Notes under the pieces: generated by a model
What the model saw: only the letters and a program-made list of their open reading frames with translations
Databases searched by the model: none
Told to the model about the DNA's origin: nothing
Translations under genes and position numbers: made by a program
Source of the DNA: Bacteroidales bacterium
GTDB lineage: Bacteria > Bacteroidota > Bacteroidia > Bacteroidales > JAADGE01
Direction of reading: 5' to 3'
Length of the DNA: 11,082 nucleotides
Assembly: GCA_024762915.1 (NCBI GenBank)
Contig: JANTGL010000061.1
Location: forward strand, 1-11,082
Shown here: piece by piece, positions 5,518 through 11,082 of the stretch
Position numbering within the stretch: position 1 is the first letter of the stretch
Layout of the letters: the number at the start of each line of letters is the position of its first letter

Positions 5518-7302
5518 TTAAAAATTAAATCTTTCAAGAATCGTATCATCTTCAAGTTCTTTTGATAATGCTTTCAAGGTATTTAGAGGGACATCAAAAA
5601 TATCCAGAATCATTAAACCGTCCACACAATTATTAAATTTAGGATCAACATTAAAGCCGAGAAGTTTGGCATTTAACTGTATGTATTTTTTAAATAAAAC
5701 AGGGGTATTATAATCAGGTTCAATATCTTGTATAAATTTATCTAACTTTTTAACATCTTGTTTTGTGTTTTGAATAAAAACGTCATTGTCAAAATTAGGA
5801 TTTTGTTTAATTTTAAAACGTTTTCGAGGTTGAATATATCTTGATAAATCCTGATTGAAAAAATTTTCTATAAAGAAATCAATGATTAAACTTTGAGAAA
5901 ATTTTGAAAAATCATTACTGATACTTGCCGGCCCTAAAAGATAACGATATTCAGTATTTTTTAATAAAAAATATAGAATTCCTTTCCACAATAAAAAGAG
6001 AGAAAAAGGTTTTCTTTGATATTCTTTAATAATAAAAGAACGTCCTAATTCCAAAGATTCTTCCAAAACGGGATGAAAACCTGTTTTTAAATTAAATAGT
6101 GTATTTATATAAAATCCGTTAACACCATATTTTTCCATTATTTCATTCCCTTTTCCTACACGATAGGCACCGGCAATTTTTTTATTCTCATTATCCCAAA
6201 TAATTAATTGATAAAAATATAAATCAAATTCATCAATATCAAGACTCCGATTTGTCCCCTCACCAACTTCTCTGAAAGTAATTTCTCTTAAACGTCCGAT
6301 TTCATTCAGAACATTCGGTATTTCAACGGTAGGACCACAAACAACACTGTATTCATTACTGTCAAAAAGATGATATTTTTCTTTCAGTAAATTTATTTCC
6401 GGTTGAATCTTTTCAAGCGGTATAGGATCAATAATTTTTTCAATTTTTTTTGCTTTCGGAATAAATTTCGGGCGAATAAATTTTTTAACCTCAAAAGGCG
6501 TTCCTAATGCATATGTTTTAGCTCTTAAGAATCGTGATAACCGTTCAATATCATGGAATTCATTTAACTCTTTAACACTTATCGGTTTATTAATACGAAT
6601 TTTTATGATTTTTTTCTTCTTATTAAAAAATTCTTTTGATAATCGAGCCGTTTGTAATGCAGGATAAACATTCCCGAGCAAATGAAAAATCCAACTGTTG
6701 TTACCTTGAAAATAGATCGGAACTACCGGAACTTGAGCAAGTTTAATTAGTTTAATTAAAGAATATTGCCATTTTCGATCGCTGATATTATTCAAAGAAT
6801 GTACTTTTGAAATTTCTGCAGCCGGGAAAATTCCTAATGCATTACCCTCTTGAACATGTTGTAAGGTTCTTTTTAATGTCGTAAAACTAAATTTGTTTGG
6901 TTTTGTTTCATCATTTTCTGTTAAAGGAATTGAAAAATCATTTAAGGGTTCAATGGTATGCAAAAGAAAATTTGCCAACAATTTAAAATCAGGTCTTTTC
7001 TCAGATAAAATTTTCAACAATAATAAACCGTCAATTCCGCCGAAAGGTTGATTAGATACAGTAATAAATGCTCCGTTTTCGGGAATTCTTTTTAAATCCG
7101 TTTCATCAACTTCAAATTGAATACCGAGAGAATCAAGCACTGAATCAATAAATTTCGGACCGTTTTTATCAAAATTTTCCGAATATAATTTATTGATCTT
7201 ATTAAACCTTTTCAATTGCAAGATAAATTTTGCAATGATGTCATTATTAAATTTTTTCTCAAATCCGGGATTAATAAAATCTCTGCCTCTAATTCTTTCC
7301 AT
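5518..7302 (-). CDS. OlsF-like fused lysophospholipid-type acyltransferase and GNAT N-acyltransferase (aminolipid synthesis)
   Basis: This 594-residue protein joins two acyltransferase domains. The N-terminal part (about 50-270) is a PlsC/LPLAT-type O-acyltransferase, with motif I SNQPFGGIDG (83-92), motif II around FLLHTIEPL (112-120), motif III GIFPAAEIS (157-165) and motif IV VPVVPIYF (191-198). The C-terminal part (about 315-570) is an OlsB/hemolysin-type GNAT, with EIGRLREITFREVGEG (334-349), ESLELGRSFI (415-424), GPASISNDFS (457-466) and GFNVDPKFNN (549-558). OlsF proteins of Flavobacterium and Serratia have this order: the C-terminal domain N-acylates an amino acid (ornithine in OlsF; glycine in the related Bacteroides system), and the N-terminal domain then adds the second acyl chain. 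The usual motif I histidine is glutamine (Q85), and the usual glycine of FPAGE is alanine (A162), so O-acyl transfer is in doubt. No signal peptide is seen; a cytoplasmic, membrane-associated location is expected. The amino-acid substrate is unknown. The start is ATG at 7302. Confidence 0.82.
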   Translation of the reverse strand: MERIRGRDFINPGFEKKFNNDIIAKFILQLKRFNKINKLYSENFDKNGPKFIDSVLDSLGIQFEVDETDLKRIPENGAFITVSNQPFGGIDGLLLLKILSEKRPDFKLLANFLLHTIEPLNDFSIPLTENDETKPNKFSFTTLKRTLQHVQEGNALGIFPAAEISKVHSLNNISDRKWQYSLIKLIKLAQVPVVPIYFQGNNSWIFHLLGNVYPALQTARLSKEFFNKKKKIIKIRINKPISVKELNEFHDIERLSRFLRAKTYALGTPFEVKKFIRPKFIPKAKKIEKIIDPIPLEKIQPEINLLKEKYHLFDSNEYSVVCGPTVEIPNVLNEIGRLREITFREVGEGTNRSLDIDEFDLYFYQLIIWDNENKKIAGAYRVGKGNEIMEKYGVNGFYINTLFNLKTGFHPVLEESLELGRSFIIKEYQRKPFSLFLLWKGILYFLLKNTEYRYLLGPASISNDFSKFSQSLIIDFFIENFFNQDLSRYIQPRKRFKIKQNPNFDNDVFIQNTKQDVKKLDKFIQDIEPDYNTPVLFKKYIQLNAKLLGFNVDPKFNNCVDGLMILDIFDVPLNTLKALSKELEDDTILERFNF

Positions 7303-7329
7303 TTAAATAAAACATTAAGATTAATTTTA

Positions 7330-7364
7330 CAAATATAGAAAAATACTTTAACTTTATCGTCAAT
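7330..7364 (-). promoter_or_regulatory. Candidate promoter for the acyltransferase gene
   Basis: On the minus strand, TATATTTG (7337-7330) matches the Bacteroidota -7 consensus TAnnTTTG exactly and lies 27 bp upstream of the acyltransferase ATG. The best upstream box is ATTG (7364-7361), inside ATTGAC, with a spacer of 23 bp, which is at the long end of the usual range. The -7 box is convincing and the -33 box less so. It lies in the 72-bp divergent region shared with the sensor-phosphatase gene. Confidence 0.42.
7349..7356 (+). promoter_or_regulatory. Weak candidate -7 box for the sensor-phosphatase gene
   Basis: TAACTTTA differs from TAnnTTTG only in the last base and lies 18 bp before the ATG at 7375. 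No good TTTG partner lies at the expected upstream distance; only a TTTA occurs near 7326. It is listed because a plus-strand promoter must lie in this 72-bp divergent gap or within the 5' end of the opposing gene. Confidence 0.22.
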
Positions 7365-7374
7365 ATTTTTTCGG

Positions 7375-10300
7375 ATGAAAAAGCTTATAAGTTTCATACT
7401 TCTTATTCTTACCCCTGTTTTTTTATTTTCTCAAACAGGTACGCCTTTTATAAAAAATTTCTCTCCCGAAGAGTATTCGGCTGAAGGACAAATTTGGGCT
7501 GCCGTACAAGATGATAACGGCATGATGTATTTCGGCAGCAATTCCGGAGTTTTAATATATGACGGACACAATTGGGAAACGATTAAACTTCCGAATAATT
7601 CTCCGGTGAGATCTTTATGTAAAAATAGTGACGGTATCATATTCGCAGCTGCCGTAGGTGAATTCGGATATATTTCTCAAAATGAAAACAAAGGATTTAA
7701 ATATGTTTCTCTTTCTGAAAATCTGAACGATTCTATGTGTTCTTTTTCGGATGTTTGGACAATGAAAGCTGCCGGAAATACGGTTTGGTTTGCTACAAAT
7801 GAATTTTTATTCAGATACAATGCGAATAAAAAACCTTCCGTAATAATCGTGAATAAAAAGCAGCCTCCTTTTTTATTATACAAAGCCGGAAAAAATATTT
7901 TCGTTTCAATCAGAGCAAAAGGAACATATAAAATCACGAATGACAGCCTCATTCCTTTAAAAAGAATGGAAAAAAGGCATCCTTGGTTTATGATTCCTTA
8001 TATTAATGACCGAATAATTATCGGAGACCTTGACGGTTTATCAATTTATAATCCCAATGAACCCGATTCCGATAAATTCGTTTCGTCCGATATTTATTTT
8101 GATAAAAAAAACATTAAAAAAACAAATGAGTTTTTAAATCAATACCAACTTTATACCGGTGCCGTTGAAATCGGAAACGGAAAATATGCCGTAGGGACTC
8201 TTCGTAACGGTATCGTAATAATTGACAGAAGCGGAAAAATAATAAATATTATTAACGAAGGGAAAGGCCTGCAAAGCAATACCATACATTCTCTGTATAA
8301 AGATATGCAAAATGAATTATGGGCTTGTACGGCATACGGGATTTCAAAAATTGACATAAATACGCCCTATGAACTTTTTAGTAAAAAACAAGGTATAAAA
8401 GGCAGCATTTATGATGTATTGAGATTTCAAAATCAATTTTATGTAAGTTCAAATTTGGGTTTATTCTATTATACAAAAACAGGATTTAAAGGGGTGGAAA
8501 ATCTCAGCGGCAAAAATGCCTTACAAATTCTTTCTCCTTATATTTACAATACTGAAAAAGATTCATTTTTATTTGTGAATACAATATACGGAATGTATCG
8601 AATTGACAATAATCATCCGATAAAAATTAACAGTATTTCTTATAATTCAATCATTCAATCCGATTTTATAAAAAGCACGGTTTATTTAACCGTAAATTAT
8701 GAATTATTCAGAATGACTTTTCAAAATAATACATTCTCTTCACCGGAAAAGATTGAAAAATTTGAAGACTTAGTATTTTTAGGCTATGAACTTGATAAAA
8801 ATAATTTGTTTTTAATCCTCAATGAAAGAGCCGTTTTATATAATTTAACAACACATACTTCTTCAGATATTAAAATTGATGCAAAAATAAATGATATTGA
8901 TAAAATTGACGGAAAAATCATTGCTTATACCGATAAAGGTCTTTTTACATACAATCCCGAAAAAACACAATTTATTAAAGATGAATTATATACAGCAGAA
9001 TTAGAAAAGAATACAGAAATTTTGCAATTCGAGAAATCTTCTGAAAATTATTTTTGGCTTTTAGCTAAAGAAACTGAAAATAATAATCCTTTTGTTGCAA
9101 AAATTAATAAAAAAAACGGAATTTTTCATATCCAAAAAAAACCTTATAAAAGATTTTCAGGTATCAATGCCGTCTATCAAGACGGAGACAGCCTTTTGTG
9201 GGCGATAAACAGTAAAATACTGTACAAATATACAATTCGGAATAATAAGAATTTTAAGAAAAAAGCAAATTGCTTATTGCGGAAAATAAGCTTAATAAAT
9301 GATTCCGTCATCTTTTCAGGTGTCATTTCTTCCGGTAAACCGGTTGAAGAACCTTCTCAAAATGTAAAAATTAATTATGATTATAATGACATCTCTTTTG
9401 AATTTTCCTTAACTTCTTACGAAGGTAATAAAAACGAATACAGCTATAAACTTGAAAGAGACAATGAAAAATCATGGTCATTATGGACTGAAACTAATTT
9501 TAAAGAATATACAAATTTATATGAAGGAGAATATACTTTTTCAGTTAAAGGGCGAAATGTCTATGGTGCTGAAAGTGAGCCCGTAAAATTCACTTTCGAA
9601 ATCCTTCCGCCTTGGTACAGAACATGGTATTTATACCTCACATATCTGATTTTTTTAACTTTTCTTATTTGGGGATTTGTAAAATTAAATGCCAAACGTT
9701 TAGAACAAGATAATATCCGACTGGATAATATTGTGAAAGAACGAACAGCAGAAATTTTAACTCAAAAAGAAGAAATACAAACACAGGCAGATTATTTGGA
9801 AGATGTTAATAATGAGCTCAATCAAAAGAATGAAGAAATAAGTACGATTGCCGAGAATTTAAAAGAAGCAAATTTAAAGATAAATATAAAAAATAAATAC
9901 ATCATAGACAGCATTAATTATGCACAAAAAATTCAAAAAGCGGCTTTACCTTCCGATACTGAAATATCAAAATTAATTTCAGATTTTTTTATAATATACA
10001 AACCGAAAGATATTGTCAGCGGAGATTTTTATTTCATAAAAAAAAGAGGTGATTATCTGATACTTGCAGTTGCAGACTGTACCGGACACGGAGTTCCCGG
10101 CGGATTTTTGGCAATGATGAGTATGGCAGTATTAAGCGACGTTGTTCAAGATACCGAAATTACAAATCCTGCGGCAGCACTGGAAAAAATGAGAACTGTC
10201 ATTAAAAAAGCTTTGCATCAAAATACCTATTTAGAAAGTCAAAATGAAGGTATTGAAATTGCTTTATGTGCCATAGACACAAAAGATTTATCTTTAGAAT

Positions 10301-10668
10301 ATGCCGGAGCAAATCATCCGCTTTTTATTACAAGACAAGAAGGTGAAAAATTTGAAATAATTGAAATAGAAGCCGACCCGCAGCCCGTTGGTATTCATTA
10401 TAAAGAAAAACCGTTTGAATTAAAACAATTTCAATTAAAAGAAAACGATATGATTTACATGTTTTCAGACGGTTATTTTGATCAATTCGGCGGTCCGAAT
10501 AAGAAAAAATTCCTGCTCAATAACTTAAAAGATTTATTGAAAGAAATTTCAAGTGAATCAATAAAAATTCAGAAACGTAAAATCCTAAATGCATTTAACT
10601 CCTGGAAAGGAGAGAATAAACAAGTTGATGATGTTTTACTTTTAGGAATAAGAGTCAAAAACTTTTAA
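7375..10668 (+). CDS. Periplasmic beta-propeller sensor with cytoplasmic SpoIIE/PP2C-type serine phosphatase
   Basis: This 1097-residue protein has a signal peptide (1-20, ending FSQ), a two-component-regulator-type beta-propeller region (about 30-630), a Y_Y_Y immunoglobulin-like domain (about 665-742) and one membrane helix (about 750-770). A cytoplasmic coiled coil follows (about 773-845), then a SpoIIE/PP2C-like phosphatase (about 866-1095). Propeller-type repeats include IWAAVQDDNGMMYFGSNSG (40-58) and IHSLYKDMQNELWACTAYG (304-322). The metal-binding acidic residues are all present: SGDFY with D884, DCTGHGVPG with D901, SDG with D1032, and VDD with D1085/D1086. The phosphatase therefore looks active. 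The periplasmic half resembles hybrid two-component (HTCS) polysaccharide sensors, but the output is a phosphatase instead of a histidine kinase. In the family, such phosphatases act on phosphorylated anti-sigma-antagonist-like proteins; no such partner lies nearby, and the ligand is unknown. The gene is divergent from the acyltransferase, and its stop abuts that of the peptidase gene. Confidence 0.92.
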   Translation: MKKLISFILLILTPVFLFSQTGTPFIKNFSPEEYSAEGQIWAAVQDDNGMMYFGSNSGVLIYDGHNWETIKLPNNSPVRSLCKNSDGIIFAAAVGEFGYISQNENKGFKYVSLSENLNDSMCSFSDVWTMKAAGNTVWFATNEFLFRYNANKKPSVIIVNKKQPPFLLYKAGKNIFVSIRAKGTYKITNDSLIPLKRMEKRHPWFMIPYINDRIIIGDLDGLSIYNPNEPDSDKFVSSDIYFDKKNIKKTNEFLNQYQLYTGAVEIGNGKYAVGTLRNGIVIIDRSGKIINIINEGKGLQSNTIHSLYKDMQNELWACTAYGISKIDINTPYELFSKKQGIKGSIYDVLRFQNQFYVSSNLGLFYYTKTGFKGVENLSGKNALQILSPYIYNTEKDSFLFVNTIYGMYRIDNNHPIKINSISYNSIIQSDFIKSTVYLTVNYELFRMTFQNNTFSSPEKIEKFEDLVFLGYELDKNNLFLILNERAVLYNLTTHTSSDIKIDAKINDIDKIDGKIIAYTDKGLFTYNPEKTQFIKDELYTAELEKNTEILQFEKSSENYFWLLAKETENNNPFVAKINKKNGIFHIQKKPYKRFSGINAVYQDGDSLLWAINSKILYKYTIRNNKNFKKKANCLLRKISLINDSVIFSGVISSGKPVEEPSQNVKINYDYNDISFEFSLTSYEGNKNEYSYKLERDNEKSWSLWTETNFKEYTNLYEGEYTFSVKGRNVYGAESEPVKFTFEILPPWYRTWYLYLTYLIFLTFLIWGFVKLNAKRLEQDNIRLDNIVKERTAEILTQKEEIQTQADYLEDVNNELNQKNEEISTIAENLKEANLKINIKNKYIIDSINYAQKIQKAALPSDTEISKLISDFFIIYKPKDIVSGDFYFIKKRGDYLILAVADCTGHGVPGGFLAMMSMAVLSDVVQDTEITNPAAALEKMRTVIKKALHQNTYLESQNEGIEIALCAIDTKDLSLEYAGANHPLFITRQEGEKFEIIEIEADPQPVGIHYKEKPFELKQFQLKENDMIYMFSDGYFDQFGGPNKKKFLLNNLKDLLKEISSESIKIQKRKILNAFNSWKGENKQVDDVLLLGIRVKNF

Positions 10669-11082
10669 TTATTCGGAATAAAACAACAACATATCTAAAA
10701 CGGTTTTGTAGCAAACCGGACAAAATTCATCTGTTGCATTAGAACGCATTTTGCAATCATGCATCGGTCTGTATATTCCTTTTTTTACATATCCGCCACC
10801 TTCAAAAGCCCCTATTTTGTCAATAAATTTTGTACTGTCGGGTGTGGGAACAGGTGTATCTTTATCGACCAAATTTTTCCATTTAGAGTCAAAATCAACC
10901 AAATTAGTAATATTCACTTGCCAAGGTTCAACGCTCATATCATACAATTCATCAGCATTATCGTAACCGTATTGATATTCATCGGCAAGAGCCGCAAAAG
11001 CATGACCGAATTCATGAGTAAAAACTCTGCCTGAATACTGATTATCCGCCGAACATAAATTATAATAGTTATAGACACCGCC
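10669..11082 (-). CDS. M64-family (IgA-peptidase-type) zinc metallopeptidase, C-terminal part
   Basis: The last 137 codons and the TAA stop are present; the 5' part lies beyond the right edge. The frame is open to the edge, so the short ATG-initiated version near 10938 is not the true start. The active-site motif HEFGH with its extension to LADEY occupies residues 23-36 of the visible part (bases 10975-11016): H23 and H27 are zinc ligands and E24 is the catalytic base. A typical M64 C-terminus follows: IGAFEGGGYVKKGIYRPM (90-107), then DCKMRSN and FCPVC with three cysteines (C110, C121, C124). Family members include IgA-cleaving enzymes and many secreted Bacteroidota proteins of unknown substrate. 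A secretion signal would be expected in the missing N-terminus but cannot be seen. It is convergent with the sensor gene, with zero spacing. IgA as a substrate should not be assumed. Confidence 0.92.
   Translation of the reverse strand, partial: GGVYNYYNLCSADNQYSGRVFTHEFGHAFAALADEYQYGYDNADELYDMSVEPWQVNITNLVDFDSKWKNLVDKDTPVPTPDSTKFIDKIGAFEGGGYVKKGIYRPMHDCKMRSNATDEFCPVCYKTVLDMLLFYSE
10701..10718. terminator. Hairpin inside the peptidase 3' end; possible terminator for the sensor gene
   Basis: CGGTTT (10701-10706) pairs with AAACCG (10713-10718) around a 6-nt loop, 33 bp past the sensor gene's stop and inside the peptidase coding sequence. It is one of the few GC-containing stems near this convergent junction. 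No T-run follows on the plus strand, so intrinsic termination is doubtful, and it may simply reflect the peptidase codons for V-C-Y-K-T. Confidence 0.15.

Noticed and set aside
10599..10612. Hairpin CTCCT-GGAA-AGGAG as a terminator of the sensor gene
   Set aside because: It lies within the phosphatase coding region, upstream of the conserved VDD residues needed for activity, and has only a 5-bp stem.
10669..10947. A complete 92-residue small gene
   Set aside because: The frame stays open to the right edge and includes the HEFGH metallopeptidase motif upstream of that start, so it is the tail of a longer gene.
10751..11034. Two plus-strand frames at the right end
   Set aside because: Both are antisense to the M64 peptidase catalytic and C-terminal region and resemble no family.
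1..11082. CRISPR array, insertion sequence, tRNA, phage or plasmid element, or a novel defence system
   Set aside because: I saw no spaced direct repeats, transposase, integrase, tRNA-like fold or nuclease/toxin gene; all long frames belong to recognisable metabolic, transport, signalling or peptidase families.

Overview
The window reads as a chromosomal stretch from a member of the Bacteroidota, probably an anaerobe or facultative anaerobe. The evidence is the low GC content; the absence of Shine-Dalgarno sequences upstream of the starts; two close matches to the TAnnTTTG -7 promoter box of this phylum; a signal peptide ending in the phylum-typical FSQ; a fused aminolipid acyltransferase and an HTCS-like periplasmic propeller sensor; and the rnf gene order rseC-rnfB-rnfC-rnfD-rnfG-rnfE, as found in Bacteroides. 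I cannot place it below phylum level.

Layout. From 7302 down to the left edge every gene is on the minus strand. In order of transcription they are: a two-domain aminolipid acyltransferase of the OlsF type (7302-5518), a LysE/RhtB-type exporter (5470-4781), rseC (4672-4217), rnfB (4199-3276), rnfC (3250-1916), rnfD (1845-841), rnfG (818-207) and the first 48 codons of rnfE (145 to the left edge). rnfA would be expected just outside. Divergent from the acyltransferase, across 72 bp, is one long plus-strand gene (7375-10668). It encodes a periplasmic beta-propeller/Y_Y_Y sensor joined through one membrane helix and a coiled coil to a SpoIIE/PP2C-type phosphatase. A minus-strand gene entering from the right edge (10669 to beyond 11082) encodes the C-terminal half of an M64 (IgA-type) zinc metallopeptidase. 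Its stop codon abuts the sensor's stop codon with no base between them.

How the parts work together. The Rnf proteins form a membrane ferredoxin:NAD+ oxidoreductase that pumps Na+ or H+. RnfB and RnfC carry the Fe-S clusters, RnfC also has the NADH/FMN module, RnfD and RnfG carry covalent FMN, and RnfD, RnfE and RnfA are the membrane subunits. RseC is the usual companion gene. The acyltransferase should make an amino-acid-containing membrane lipid. The exporter and the sensor phosphatase have no demonstrable functional link to Rnf.

There is no gene-free stretch over 300 bp; the largest gaps are 108 bp (4673-4780), 72 bp (7303-7374) and 70 bp (1846-1915). I see no tRNA, rRNA, CRISPR, insertion sequence or phage gene. 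I do not think the window holds an undescribed multi-gene system. The points most worth a second look are the altered active-site residues in the acyltransferase, the sensor-phosphatase architecture, and the abutting convergent stop codons.
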